Notes: generated by a model not told the origin, from the letters alone. 64,000 nucleotides of DNA from Dendrophyllia cribrosa (GCA_024195265.1 JAJLRJ010000001.1:55043202-55107201), one strand, 5' to 3'. Positions 42,860 through 55,020 are shown, counted from the first letter of the stretch. Translations and numbers: made by a program.

Positions 42860-43800
42860 CTTATGTGGATCATTACTTAATGGAATTAATGTTGGCATAC
42901 TATCTATTGCACGGTCTATTATAACAGGATCCATATCACCTAATGTTCGCAGAACCCTACTCTTAAATTCTTCAAATGACTCCTTAGTAATGGTCCTTTC
43001 TAAAGTATCCTTAACAACATTGAAAGTACTTTCTATTGGATTTAGATTTAGAGAGCGCACTGGTATCCTTAAAAGTTCACTTTCAGTTTCTTGTAAAGCG
43101 TTCATTGATGCCTTGGACGTTTGTAAAGCATCATTATCCATATCAAATTTATGAGATCTATTCTTCTTTGGATCTGCGCGTCCAAAACAAAGATTAAAAT
43201 GTTCTCTTATCAAATTGGCAAAGAATTTTCCATTTAATTTTCCTTAAGTTCTTTGAGTATCACCCGTGGCTATACGCCTTTGCCACCATGACATGCAGGC
43301 GTTTTCCTCCAGTCAAATCTTTTGAACCTTTAGATGTTACCTGCAGGCCTTCACACCCTTGATTTTGGAGCCATGGCAGTGTTAATTGGGTTGGTCTTAT
43401 AAACAAATGAGACCCCATCCAAATAAAAGCAAACTTCTCGCCAAAATCCTGGATGGTTTTTTTCTTTGCGGTCCATTTTCCAGTTTTTATTGCACACATA
43501 CTTTTCGGTCATTTCCTGAAAAAAGACCTTTTTTGCACGTTTGAAGTAAGTGAAACCCGATTTCATTCAGAAATCTCGTGTGTTCTTGGACTTGTTGTTT
43601 GAAGGTTAAAATCGCAGTATTGCACTAAATTTTCAACTGTCAGATGAGTGCCTTCATCTCCAAACTTCAATAGGTTTCCTTATATCAGTCGTTTTATGTG
43701 TGGGGACACTTCCTCAGCCGACCAGTCTTCTTCTTTACACTCAAGTTTCTCGTAGGTGGTAGAAATTCTTTCCAGATTCGTTCAGCTGAAGACGTTGACA
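42860..43800 (-). pseudogene. Tc1-like (mariner superfamily) transposase relic
   Basis: Minus strand: STSSAERIWKEFLPPTRNLS (about 43,790) resembles the end of the DNA-binding region. Then FWREVCFYLDGVSFVYKTNP with the first catalytic Asp, APKSRVWRP, SKGSKDLTGGKRLHVMVAKA, IREHFNLCFGRADPKKN, FDMDNDALQTSKASMNAL with the second Asp, and RSLNLNPIESTFNVVKDTLE with the final Glu, then FEEFKSRVLRTLGD. These are DDE_3 landmarks in order, but in three frames. The catalytic residues survive while the reading frame does not. I could not identify its terminal inverted repeats. Confidence 0.8.
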
Positions 43801-43984
43801 TACCACATTTGTGCCCTATTTGCGGGAAACTTGCACCCGTTTATCTAAAATATAAATTATTACAAGTGCTCTTTTAACACCGTTGCTATGCAATATATAA
43901 ACAAAATGAACGAGGTATATAAATAGTTGCAATAAGATACAAAAGCGGAATGAGGGATTGCGTTACTGTGTGACAGTTAGGTTA

Positions 43985-44271
43985 TCATGGAGTTCTTGGT
44001 ATTACGAGTGTCATCCTCAACAGGATCTTCTGATTCCATGGCTGAATCTGGTAATCCTGGGGAACCTAAATTTTCCTCAAGAGCAACCCAGTCCAGTTCT
44101 TCTAGCTCTCCATCACTTTCTCATTCTCTTCCTTATCCTCTTCCACCTCCTCATTCTCCTCCTCATTCTCTTCCTTATCCCCTTCCACATCACAGGCAAC
44201 ATACAAACTTCCTTCACTGTCTTCTTCTTGATCTCCTATTTTCTCATTCAACCTCCTCATCCTTAAAGTGA
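43985..44271 (+). other. Pyrimidine-rich low-complexity tract
   Basis: CTCATTCTCTTCCTTATCC and CCTCCTCATTCTCCTCC units repeat at 44,096-44,190. The overlapping plus-strand ORFs read Ser/Pro/His-rich or Leu/Phe-rich repeats and are probably products of the repeat. Confidence 0.55.
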
Positions 44272-44935
44272 AAAAATAAAAAATAATGATTATATAAGAA
44301 TATTAGATTAGAGTGAGTTTCAATTGAGTGTTGTAAAATCAGAGCAGACACAGACAATCTAATGAACCAATCAGAACTTGAAGCAAATGCATGTAGCCAG
44401 AAAAACATGTGCACTCAAGTCAGGATTGGTTTTAGCTCTGATCGGTTGATAAGACAGTGGGTGAGAAATGTTTTAGTCAATCACAAAACGCAGCAAATGA
44501 CACAATTGAAAACTGCTCTAAAACCTCACTATTATAAATTGATTGCAATCTCTTCCTTGGATTTTGAAAGTGGCAATCAGTAGTTTGAGTTACACACACC
44601 AGGGTAAATGGCATTTCTTGTGATCAAAAACTAATACTTGGGTCACATGCACTTTTATTTAATATTGTGGATTCATTATGTCAAACAGTAAAAGGGTGCT
44701 GTGTAAATGCACCTTATGAATATACATTAGCAACTCTCCTGTGGATGGTTTAGACGTGAATACTTGTCTTTCAATTTTGTAAATCTGTGGTCCTGGCTTC
44801 GTTGCTTTCTTTGCAACTGTTTTATTTGGTAATTTTTTTGGTAAACTTCTTGCATTTTTCTTTCCTTGGTTTCGGTGTTGATGTCATGTTTTTAGGTCTT
44901 TCTTGCATTACTGCTTCAGCTGGGGCTGTAGAAAA
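44272..44935. other. Spacer, no gene seen
   Basis: Nothing recognised. Confidence 0.4.
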
Positions 44936-44939
44936 ATCA

Positions 44940-45090
44940 GGTTTAGATGCAGAGACATGCAGCCTCACTAACATCATTGGGCTCAGATGGAGAGACATAC
45001 ACAGACTCCCTAACATCAGGATCAGATGCAGAGACAGACACGGGCTCACTAACAACATTGGGCTCAGATGCAGAGACAAAGCTCTGTATC
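44940..45090 (-). repeat. Short coding-phase tandem repeat of about 39-45 bp, four units
   Basis: Units centred on TCAGATGCAGAGACA with CTCACTAACAACATTGGG between. On the minus strand they encode SASEPNVVSEPVSVSASDPD-type acidic/Ser repeats inside an open frame from 45,233. It could be part of a low-complexity exon; no domain is seen. Confidence 0.7.
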
Positions 45091-45940
45091 AGCTCAGATA
45101 TAGGGGTAGTGCATTGTGTCACGTCAGAGGCAGAAACAGACAGTGCAGCTTGATTCTCTGGTAGATGTGGAAGCAGTGGATGAAGTGCTAACTGCAACTT
45201 GAACTGACCGATCCGATGCATCTTTGAAAGCATCCCTCATCAGCTGTTGATATTTAAACAAAATGGCTGTAAATGATAAGCTAAGAAATTTGCTTAAGAC
45301 GAGAAAGAGGACTTTCATTTGAACAACTTAAACACACATTCCATGACAGTTCAGCGGAAGATTTAGTGGGTTGGTCCACTACTTATTAAGCTTAGTAAAT
45401 ATCTCGTGAATCAAATTTATGACTTTCAGTTATTTTAAAGTTTTACTATGTTAATTTTACTTAAGTTTGTACGATTTACATCTTCAATAGCTGATGACTA
45501 TTTGTTGATTTTTTTTATAGTATTATGAACTAACTTCCAAAATCTTACATATTTTTGAAGCTGACATTTCTTAAGAAATGCATCATGTTCATTTCCTGAC
45601 CAAAAGTGTGACATTTGCCAAGGTAAAGACAAGGACATACAGATATTCATTTCATTGTTTTCAATACGACCTACAGATCCAACTTATTCAATGAGATACA
45701 AAACTACAGTTGGGAAATAATCAATTAAAGGGGAACTTAGCACAAAAGCTACAACAAAAAAGCATGCTAAAGCCTTGTGCAACAATAGTAGCTGTGGGAA
45801 AGATAGCTCACTTGATAAAATAAGCTGAAGTAAACTTACATAAAAGCTTATCTTTTCTTCACTTTCGGTAACTTTCTGAAGACGAATAACAGTTGCCCAT
45901 ATCTTGCCTAGGGATGCATTAGAAATTCCCCCAAGAGAAA
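45090..45940. other. Spacer, no gene recognised
   Basis: A minus-strand ORF at 45,684-45,968 runs into the MITE arm and has no domain. Confidence 0.4.
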
Positions 45941-45951
45941 TACCTTTTTTA

Positions 45952-46639
45952 CAGTCAAAACCGGTCAAGCGTTCCTGCTAAGAATGAGTTAATGAATTCA
46001 TTATTGCAAATTTGATTTCATTACTCGTTTCAATAATCCGCTCTTCAAATAAATAATGCAAAATTCAAAGTAAGTCTCGATTCAAAAATCGAATTTTGAT
46101 TGGATTAATGAACAAAAGGTTTAGGCTTTACATCAATCGCAAATTGATATAAACTCGTGGTTATTTGGGAAAATTCGTGGAAGAAGTATAGCGAGAGCCA
46201 TGTAATTGTTGATATTTTTTTGTATCTCCGAAAGCCTTCTCATACAGCGCTCCATAAATCTGATTTTTCCAATACAAGTGTTTCTTTGTAACGGGATAAA
46301 CTATAGCCATAATAGTTGCCATGCACTAATGCTTGAAAAGAGGAAAAGTTTCCCAACAAAATGGATTATAAACCTACCTTTTCCTCACACGAGGACGACG
46401 GAGATCTTGCCGCCATCTTTGTTGACGAGTCGCAGTCAACCTGGTGCTTAGTATTCCATATACAGCACAAACCTTTTGTTCATTAATCCAATCAAAATTC
46501 GATTTTTGAATCGAGGCTTATTTTGAATTTTGCATTATTTATTCGAAGAGCGGATTATTGAAACGAGTAATGAAATCAAATTTGCAATAATGAATTCATT
46601 AATTCATTCTTGGCGGGAACGCTTGACCGGTTTTGACTG
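45952..46639. mobile_element. 688-bp foldback MITE with TA duplication
   Basis: Arms of about 168 bp with roughly six mismatches start CAGTCAAAACCGGTCAAGCG at 45,952 and, inverted, at 46,639. They are flanked by TA (45,950-45,951; 46,640-46,641). A TA target and CAGT-type ends fit the Tc1/mariner group. No transposase. The spacer holds GAGATCTTGCCGCCATC and nothing coding. Confidence 0.9.
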
Positions 46640-46710
46640 TAATTTCTTCAAATCAGCTTTCCTTAAAGTGCACAGAACATAGTGAAGATGGCTTTCGTTA
46701 AGACAGGGAA

Positions 46711-46860
46711 TGGGGAACAGGTAATCTTTAAATGGGGAATCTTTAAAAGGGGGAATCTTTGACAGCTGGAATCTTTGAAAGTGGAAACCTTTAAAACGGG
46801 AAATCTTCAAAAACGGGAATCTTTAAAATGGGAAATCTTTAAAAAGGGGAATCTTTGACA
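46711..46860. repeat. Minisatellite of about 18-bp units
   Basis: GGGAATCTTTAAAA(N)-type units repeat about eight times; on the minus strand they read FKDSPFKDYLF-like residues. Confidence 0.85.
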
Positions 46861-46915
46861 ACCCAGCCTCTTTGATAAATGCATCGGAGGAGTCGAGTGA
46901 CGAACCAAGCAGTTT

Positions 46916-46940
46916 CTGACTGACTGACTGACTGACTGAC
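46916..46940. repeat. (TGAC)n microsatellite
   Basis: Six perfect TGAC units. Confidence 0.9.
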
Positions 46941-47065
46941 GCGACTGTCCTGGAATCGCTGTCCTTATTTTGGGTGTATTTTTCACAAAAACTGCTCTGA
47001 AAGACCCTTGTCCTATCACATCTTGTCCTCCAGATCATTCCACTTGAACTGTGGAAGACCTTCAA

Positions 47066-47620
47066 AGCGACCGATTCTTGTTTTTTCTTTAAAATAAATT
47101 AAATTTGTTCTCACAAGACCACATGGCGTAGAAGGTGGTATCCCAAAGCACTAATTTCGTATTCAGATCTCCCAGGTTAGGTGGAAGGGAGATCTGGTAT
47201 AGTACAATTTCAGTCCCGATATACGGGACTTCCCGTCATCCTTTGTACACCATGGAAGGGCTCGATGTGGAAGCCGATGTTGATGCCCTCCCTACACTTT
47301 CACTCGAATTATCTGACGTTGTTGATGAAGCAGTGCATTAATTCTTCAAGTTTGGAAATAGCTTCCTTCAAACAGAAGCAGCCCGGAGGAACCTGCCATG
47401 TTGGTTTATGAGTCGATCTCACTCTGACGCACTTCATGGACAAAGCCCAGGAAATATCTCAACTGCTGGTCATAAGTAGTGACTCCCACGAAACGATGTA
47501 CAATTTTGGACACAACCAAATATACGAAGACTTAAAAAGGAAGTTCGATGGCCACACAACTGGGGTTTCGACAACACAAAATGAGACGGGACATGACACA
47601 AACTAATAAGCTTTGACAAT
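47066..47620. other. Spacer with a possible coding remnant
   Basis: At 47,423-47,605 a plus frame reads HFMDKAQEISQLLVISSDSH and YNFGHNQIYEDLKRKFDG to a stop. It looks protein-like but matches nothing I recognise. Confidence 0.35.
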
Positions 47621-47625
47621 GGGCC

Positions 47626-48772
47626 TCTTTACACTGGGCACTTAAGTAAGACTTAAGAGCGCTTTAGTCTTACTTAAGTCTTACTTAGCCAAAAGATTGT
47701 GTGTGAAGGCCTAAGTAAAAACTGAACGCACTTGACTTAGCATCTCATTAAAGTCGGCAAATTGAAAGGATTCAAGTAAGACTTAAGGTTCTGCAAAACC
47801 ATCCTTATCGAAACTCAAGTCTACTTATCGTGCCGTGGGGCGGATCACCTTGCTAATCAAGCCAATTAACTCCATGCCTTCGCAAACATCATGGCATCGC
47901 TGTTTTCGACTGTTTGGTGACCTTTGGTAATTGGTAGCAGCAAGTTGTTTCGAAATTATCAAAATGTCAAACGATGGTCACGAAGGACGCGATTCACCTT
48001 TCTTCGAATTTGATCCTTATGCATACGACAACGAACGGGTAAGTTAAAACTTACCCGTTGTCAAAAAATTATTTGTCTTTATCGTCGAGAGTTTAAGAGA
48101 TGTGTCTTTAAAATAGTCGAGTGTGTTCGCGCGAGACGTTGTCATCAAAATTTAAATTCTACAATGTACAGCTTGTATTTCTTTTAACATGTTCTAAATT
48201 ATTGGTTATGTTATTTATTCGTCCAAAGTTTTACGTCTACGGGCTGTCTCCTTTGAAGATACGGCGTTGTAAACTGAGCAGCGTCTTCGCTCGGCTGGCG
48301 ACAGGAAACAAGCAACAAAACGAACCAGTTCTGAGGTCTTGGCCAGGCACGAAGCTCGTCTACGCAAGCAAAAACGTGTCAACAACAGCAGCATAGTTAG
48401 TTCTACAGCGAATGCTGAATGTAATTGCTCTCTTAAAATTCCCAAAGAAAAATGGCCTTGTTGCCGGTGCATTTCCAAAAAAACGAAAAACGAAACGACC
48501 TCTAAAAGATTTCTTCTATCCATTGTTAGACAGACGACTCAAATTAGAGAACCAGCGAGATCAAAACTTTCTTGCGACGGCAGTAACGCACGTTGAATTG
48601 ATGTATATATTTTCGGACAAAATGTGAACCAACGTAACACGTTATAAACTGTCTATCTTTATTAGCTCAAGTCAACTTAAGTATTTGCATTTACCCGTGT
48701 ATGAAGAGCTAAGTAAGAAAATCGTACTTTACTTGAACGTTCGTTAAGTTTACTTGAGATCTAGTGTAAAGA
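47626..48772. mobile_element. Probable non-autonomous DNA transposon (1,147 bp) with imperfect ends
   Basis: TCTTTACACT at 47,626 pairs with AGTGTAAAGA at 48,763-48,772. Inside both ends lie multiple AAGTAAGACTTAAG or AAGTAAACTTAACG units in opposite orientation. It holds a plus-strand mini-exon (47,964-48,038, MSNDGHEGRDSPFFEFDPYA, strong GTAAGT donor) and an opposing minus-strand ORF (48,215-48,523, MDRRNLLEVV...). Diverging 5' exons without catalytic cores are what an internal deletion of a two-gene element such as Harbinger would leave. I could not define a target duplication. Confidence 0.5.
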
Positions 48773-49270
48773 CTACCAATGCCACATGAGGAAACCAATT
48801 TTGTCCTTGATCTGACTCCATACCTAAAGGACCTCAGACAACAGGACCTGGTTAGGATGGTGTTGGAGCCCAAGAGCAAATCTGGTAGCACTAAGAGGGG
48901 ACACCTGTGATGCTGTAGGGAAGCTCCCAGAAACTGCAAAAAAAGGGCATTAAGGGTATTAAAAGGGAATAGGAACCTTTATTTAACTAATAAAAGCAAT
49001 ACAGTACAATGTATTAAAACATGTAATACCATCAGGGAACGAGTTGTACTAAACTTAACAGGAACTCTAACTAGAATTGTGATTTAAATAAGACAAACAG
49101 AGGAATACAAACCTTGTCAGAGACAAGAGAAAACGCTGCCCTGAACAACAACGGGAAACCATCAGAATAAGAAATGCAAAAAAAGGAAGCAGTGAACTAA
49201 TAAAAAAACTGGACCGAACTGCAAAGTACCAAAACGTTATGCAGAGGTGGCATAAAATTAAGTTGTCCTA
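48773..49270. other. Spacer, no gene seen
   Basis: Short plus-frame stretch PHEETNFVLDLTPYLKDLRQ at 48,781-48,840, otherwise A-rich non-coding sequence. Confidence 0.4.
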
Positions 49271-49282
49271 ATGGAATTTTCG

Positions 49283-50000
49283 TCAATTGGATGTCTCAGG
49301 GCTTGGGAATCTGGTTAATGTCTGCCTCCTGCGCTGGGGGCACTCCAAGGCTTGCTGGTTGGATGAGCAAACCGAGCAGCGATGAGCGAAGTGGTAAAGG
49401 CTAAAAGGGGCCACACAAAACCCATTGTTCCAAGACTTGCAGACAATTGCAGACAAACTACTGCATGGTTCAGTGAAGGACCAGTGAACGCTTAATCCAG
49501 CCGCGTGAAAGTTGAAGAGTCGTACATTAATGCAGGACCAATCTTGATGGTAAGTGCGTAATATCAGGAGTTTATACAGGGTTAGGTCGTGCCACCTGAA
49601 AGGATAATGGGTAGCTAGAATCAAGGAGTAAATGGAAAAGGCTTCTGACCGGGCAATGATATCCTTGATTTTTTGCCTCTGTCGCTTGTTGGTTGATGTC
49701 AGGACAATTCGACCATCAAAGAGAAGCTGAGGCTCCAACTCGGGAGTCTCTTAGATTATCCGAGAGAAGTTCAGCTAGCTCGATAAACTTCCCAGAGACG
49801 ATCTGCAACACCAATTTTTAAGGAACAGGCTAGAAACCTGACCCAATGATGAATGGTTGCTGACAAACAAACCGGGACCAATGATGAACCAAGCAAAACA
49901 TCTGATTGGATTCCTGAAGAAGAACTTGATGCCGGGAGCAAAGAACTGACTGGAGAATCTGAATTTGTGTTCACGGGATCAGTGGCTATGTTCAAATAAT
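49283..50000 (-). pseudogene. Retroelement gag-like (ORF1-type) relic
   Basis: The minus frame from 49,738 reads MEPQLLFDGRIVLTSTNKRQ, RQKIKDIIARSEAFSIYSLI, THYPFRWHDLTLYKLLILRT, then jumps by an apparent deletion to DWSCINVRLFNFHAAGL. Upstream, in other frames, LVPVCLSATIHHW and FIELAELLSDNLRDS lie at 49,740-49,880. The EAF.IY..I....P.RW.DL..YKLLI.RT pattern is a repeated gag-like domain in coral retroelements (recalled, not searched). Frameshifts and the deletion make it non-functional. Confidence 0.5.
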
Positions 50001-52433
50001 AAGAGCTTAAACTGTTGCGTGTGGTCTATTTTGGTGGCATAAAACTGGCCAGATACGAAGAAAGCACGTGGCAAACGCTTCTTTAGGCAGCAAAGTAGCA
50101 AAAGAGGTTGAAGAAATGAGTTTTCCAATGCTCAAAAAGCAGCGAGCAAGCTTAGCAAGGAAATCACAAGCAAAAGCACATGGCAATGCCCCTGCTGATC
50201 TCCCCTGGAGCCCCCCACATGTAAATGGAGAAACCACTGCATTGGCTTGGATCTAACTTTGCCTAAATTCCATTTAGCCTCATTTAAAAACACTGTGTGT
50301 TGTATTTACATGTCAACTGAAAGTAAAATGTTGTTTGTTGTCTCCAGCCTATGTTCGGCTAATGTAGCGCTGCTGTTATCTACAATTGCAGTATGGAACC
50401 TCAACCTGAATTCCTGGCTTGGCAATTCTAACAGTACAAGGGTTGCACGTCAGAGCACCTGTAAAGTACATGTTAACAACAGTTTCACGTGGCACAAAAG
50501 AAATGTTTTTACTTGCGTTTTAGTAAAGCTTCGGCATTTTCATGGGTCACGAATAATTACAAAATTACTTTCACGTTCACACGAAAATCGAGGAAATCTT
50601 ATTGTCCTGATCACAGCGTTGTCTCTTTTAGAATGAGTGGCGTAATGTAGAAAAAAAGACGCACGCATATTCATCAAAACACTAAAATACACAAAAATGA
50701 ACTTAAGCAAAACAAAAATGATTCACAAATCACGTTTAATCCAGCACTTCGTTCATGGGTCATGTGAAAGTAAAAAATTGAATTCACAATCACGTTAAAA
50801 GATCATGAAATTAAAATTCACGAACAAATAAAAGTCTCAATTACGTTTCACAGGAAAAGAAAAAGCCCAATTCACGCTTCACGTAATTAACCTATAAGTC
50901 CCAGGCCCGTGGGCGTTACAGATATAAATGTCAATCATGACTGTTTTTGTCTTTGTTGCCGTCGATGAGGCGCCGCCTCATGTTGCGGCACTTTCTCAAT
51001 ATTTTTACTTCCATTTGTTTCCACATCGACGCCTTGTCGTCTACCGTCTTGAAGTTTTGGAATAGACTTTTGTGGAAAAAGTAAATGGCATGTTTTAACC
51101 GTTCATAGGTTTGTCTTGCATGGAGGTGTTCGTTTTGTCATATGGTCATCGAAGTAGGCGTTTATTGGAGCATTTTATCCTGGGAAGGGATGGGGGGAGG
51201 GCTGGGAATACGTGGGCACTACCACACATGACTTCAGATTGTTTGGAATACCCAAAATTTTCCTTAACTTAAATCAAGCCACACAAAAGAAATACTTAGT
51301 CCCCTTAATTTCAACCAGTTTGAATAATTCATAAGATAAGTCACATTGGTCCCTGCGAATAGAATGTTTCAAGAAAATGGGTAGTTTATATCACAGGCCT
51401 TGCTACTTGAGACTACTCCAATCAGCGCTGCAGTGCAAAATACTTTTTTAAAAAACATACCATAAAACTTTCTTACCCATGCGCATGAGTATAGGCTACT
51501 TGATGCCTCTTGTCTTGATTGGTCCAAAGACAGTGATGCAAAACGTGCCATATGGCATGACGGTTAGGAATTTGAGGGTGGTACAGAGGAGTGCCACGTG
51601 GCACTCTTGGGCAGGAAAGGGTGAAGAAAACAAGTGAGGCCTCAAAAAGGCGATATGTTGGTTTTGGTCGCAAAACGACTCTCGACATTTCAGCATAAAT
51701 TTCAGTGAAGTTTGTTATCTTAATGAATATGGAAAAATCTTCAAGCAACTATGTGCATGTTTTTTTGCGAGCGACTCGGGAACAGTGAACAAAGAAATAT
51801 TTTCTCCACGAAAATAATAAATAAGGAAAACTTTGCAGTGACTAAATATCTTAGGGAGTTAGTAAAATTGCCTGTTTTGAGATTTTACATGTAAGTACCT
51901 AAAAACCTTGTTTAGAAGAGTTCCAGTCCCAGTGAAAAATAAAAGGAAAATCAAAAGCTCCTATGAACCATCTTTGTTATTTAGTGCAACCCTCATTAAA
52001 TAAAGACTTTACTTACTTACTTACTATGAAACGCTCTAAATAAAGAGATTCCTCACTCAAAAATTCATGGCATATACTTGAGGAACAGATCCATTTTAAC
52101 TTGATTCTCAGCGGCGACACTGCAGTTAACTTACATGATTTTTAGAGTTGAATGTTCTGGTTCGCAATTTTAGAAATAAATTACTTATATTAAGATTTTC
52201 AATAAAGGTTGCCAACTTCATCAAATTTCCATTAAAAATATGAAAGAAAGATAAAATGTTATCCAACTTCGAACATGGGCCAGCGCTCCATGTTCACCAC
52301 AGCACTTATAGCTATAAAATACTAATTATCATGTGGTAAAAAGCAAAACGATTTACCTGCGTGTGTGTTTCTTTCTTTAGTCATTTTGGAAGGGATTTGT
52401 ACAACACAATACAAAAAAGTTAGAATGCAAACC
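50001..52433. other. Long gene-free stretch
   Basis: ATTCAC/CACGTT words recur irregularly at 50,480-50,900. A perfect palindrome GTGCCACGTGGCAC lies at about 51,592, and TTACTTACTTAC at about 52,010. The ORFs present are overlapping or domainless. Confidence 0.5.
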
Positions 52434-52779
52434 ACGTTGATTTTGTAATTGGACTGAATCTTTCAATAAACATGTAGCAAGTACTTGTACATGCATATCA
52501 TCAAAACATGTAGTATGCCCTTACATTAGCCGTGGTCACACCACACAATTTTACCTACAGGAAATTTATCCACTCTACCAATTACAGATAACTTGTCTTT
52601 AAAACTCACGAAGAGAAGTGGTCATGTCATGGTATTTGCAAGCCACTTTGAGAAATGGCCCTCTGTGACTGGGTGTTTTCTTCATCCTGAACCTCTCCTA
52701 ACAGATGCAGATACTCATTATCAGCCCTAACATCTTGATTTCCACATTAATCTAAATGGTTTGACTTAAATTAAACACA

Positions 52780-53010
52780 CATAGGTACATACTCATCACA
52801 GTGGTTCATCATGTTCCTGAGTGCACGCTCTATTCCTGGCTGTGTGATTGATAGTTTGCCTGTTTCTTTGTACCGCGCACCTCGGGTCAACTTCTCCATG
52901 GCCCGCTGTTGTCTTTCCATCTCCAGAGCTTGAACTGGGAAGGCTCTCTGCTCGCAGGTTGCTTTCAAAGTTAAGTACATCTTTATCACAAGGAATGTCG
53001 CAAGGACCAT
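52780..53010 (-). pseudogene. Repeated short exon, copy 1
   Basis: Minus strand reads MVLATFLVIKMYLTLKATCE, QRAFPVQALEMERQQRAMEK, LTRGARYKETGKLSITQPGI, ERALRNMMNHCDEYVP and meets a donor-like ATGTGTGTTT. Helical and charged; no domain recognised. Copies 2 and 3 lie at 53,182 and 54,250. Confidence 0.45.
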
Positions 53011-53181
53011 CACAATAGGTGAAGGTGTTTGGTGTTTGCAAGCCGCTTTGAGAAATGACCCTCTGTGACTGGGTGTTTTCTTCAGCCTGAACCTCTCCTT
53101 ACAGATGCAGATACTCATTATCAGCCCTAACATCTTGATTTCCACATTAATCTAAATGGTCTGACTTAAATTAAACTCACA

Positions 53182-53415
53182 TAGGTACATACTCATCACA
53201 GTCGTTCATCATGTTCCTGAGTGCACGCTCTATTCCTGGCTGTGAGATTGATAGTTTGCCTGTTTCTTTGTACCGCGCACCTCGGGTCCACTTCTCCATG
53301 GCCCGCTGTTGTCTTTCCATCTCCAGAGCTTGAACTGGGAAGGCTCTCCGCTCGCAGTTTGCTTTCAAAGTTAAGTACATCTTTATCACAAAGAATGTCG
53401 CAAGGACCATCACAA
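53182..53415 (-). pseudogene. Repeated short exon, copy 2
   Basis: Same frame as copy 1 with seven residue changes (for example KWTRGARYKETGKLSISQPG), ending DEYVPM at a good donor, AT|GTGAGT. This is the best-preserved copy. The segment upstream in minus orientation (TTAGTGTAGCTTCACTTTTG) could supply an acceptor. Confidence 0.5.
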
Positions 53416-53887
53416 AAGTGAAGCTACACTAACCATTTTGGCCATCATGAGTAGCACTTGCTCTTCTAGCTGTTCACTGAGGGAAGTGATGCACTAGAAA
53501 AAAAGGCCTACTTTGCTTATGATACACCGTATAAAAAAGATTGCTATATATACAGTACATACAAAGAGAAAAAAATTAAGATTTTTAAATATGAGAAGCC
53601 TAAATAATTCACATAATTCAAGATAAAAAAAGTAAATAGCTACTATAAAAATTAATACTCATGATTATTGATATATTTGCTCCACTTAAATGTTTTCCAC
53701 AGCAGCATACAGAATATCAAAAAATGGGAAAGATTTGAAGATAAAAAAATCTCCAGCCTTTACAATTATCTGAGCAAAACACATAACAGTTTTCACCTAA
53801 GACATCGTACATTAGCCATACACATTAAGAATCTAAGCAACACCCAACACAATGACAAAAAAAAAGTGAATACAAACCGCGTAAGCA

Positions 53888-54890
53888 GTTGATTTTGTAA
53901 TTGGACTGAATCTTTCAATAAGCATGTAGCAAGTGCTTGTATACATGTATCATCAAAACATGTAGTATGCCCTTTACATTAGCTGTGATCACACTACGCA
54001 ATTTTACCTACAGGGAAAACTACTTTACCAATTACAGATTACTTGTCTAATCAAACTTACGAAGAGAAGTGGTCATGTCATGTGGTGTTTGCAAGCCAAT
54101 TTGAGAAATGGCTCTCTGTCACTGGGTGTTTTCTTTAGCCTGAACCTCTCCTTACTGATGCAGGTACTCATCAGCCCCGACGGCTTAGTTTCCACATCAA
54201 TCTAAAAGGTTTTACTTAAGTTAAACAAAAGCCATCACTCAATTGTCGCACATAAATACTCATCACAGTCGTTCGTCGTGTTCCTGAGTGCACGCTCTAT
54301 TCCTGGCTGTACGATTAATAGTTTGCCTGTTTCTTTGTACCGCGCACCTTGGGTCCACTTTGTCATGGCTCGCTGTCTGTTGTCTTTCTGTCTCAAGAGC
54401 TTTAACTGGGAAGGCTCTCCACTTGCAGGTTGCTTTCAAAGTTAAGTACATCTTTATCACAAAGAATGTCATAAGGACCATCACAAAAGTGAAGCTACAC
54501 TAACCAGCTTGGCCATCATGAGTAGCACTTGATCTTCTAGCTATTCACTGAGGGAAGTGATGCACTAGAAAAAAGGCCTACTTTGCTTATAGGATACACC
54601 ATTTAAACAAGATGATTGCTGTATATACAGTACATACAAAAAGAAAAAACAGATTTTTAAATAATTTATTCAAAGGCTAAATAATTCACATAATTTGAGA
54701 TAAAAAAGTAAATAGCTACTATAAAAATACTCATGACTATTGATCCATTAGCTTCACTGAAATGTTTACACATGGTATACAAAATGTTAAAAAATGGCAA
54801 AGATTTGGATGTGAAGTTAGCAATACACATAATCTGAGCAATACCTAACACAATGACACAAAAAAGTGTGAATGCAAACTACGTTAGCTG
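53888..54890. repeat. Tandem repeat unit B (1,003 bp)
   Basis: Same order of blocks as unit A but with a single exon copy. Shares GCCATCATGAGTAGCACTTG and TCACTGAGGGAAGTGATGCA with A. Confidence 0.9.
54250..54484 (-). pseudogene. Repeated short exon, copy 3 (frameshifted)
   Basis: MMVLMTFFVIKMYLTLKATC and WRAFPVKALETERQQ match copies 1-2. Then an insertion near 54,375 shifts the frame so the rest reads DPRCAVQRNRQTINRT. Confidence 0.5.
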
Positions 54891-55020
54891 TTGATTTTGT
54901 AATTAGACTGAATCTTTCAATAAACATGTAGCAAGTACTTGTATATCATTAAAACATGTAATATGCCCTTACATTAACCGTGGTTACACTACACAGTTTA
55001 ACCAACGGGGAAATCCGCAA
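54891..55020. repeat. Tandem repeat unit C (truncated)
   Basis: Starts GATTTTGTAATTAGACTGAA and ends after the ACCGTGGTTACACTACACA segment. Confidence 0.85.

Larger units (their letters stand above)
52438..53887. repeat. Tandem repeat unit A (1,450 bp, with an internal 400-bp duplication)
   Basis: Begins GATTTTGTAATTGGACTGAA. Units B (53,888) and C (54,891) begin the same way. Inside A the segment starting GCAAGCCRCTTTGAGAAATG occurs at 52,638 and again at 53,038 (period 400), duplicating one exon. Confidence 0.9.

Noticed and set aside
51369..51748. Overlapping minus ORFs with hydrophobic ends
   Set aside because: Three frames overlap with no motif; not supported.
53221..54503. Plus-strand ORFs MHALFLAVRLIVCLFLC...
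   Set aside because: Hydrophobic shadows of the repeated minus-strand exon.
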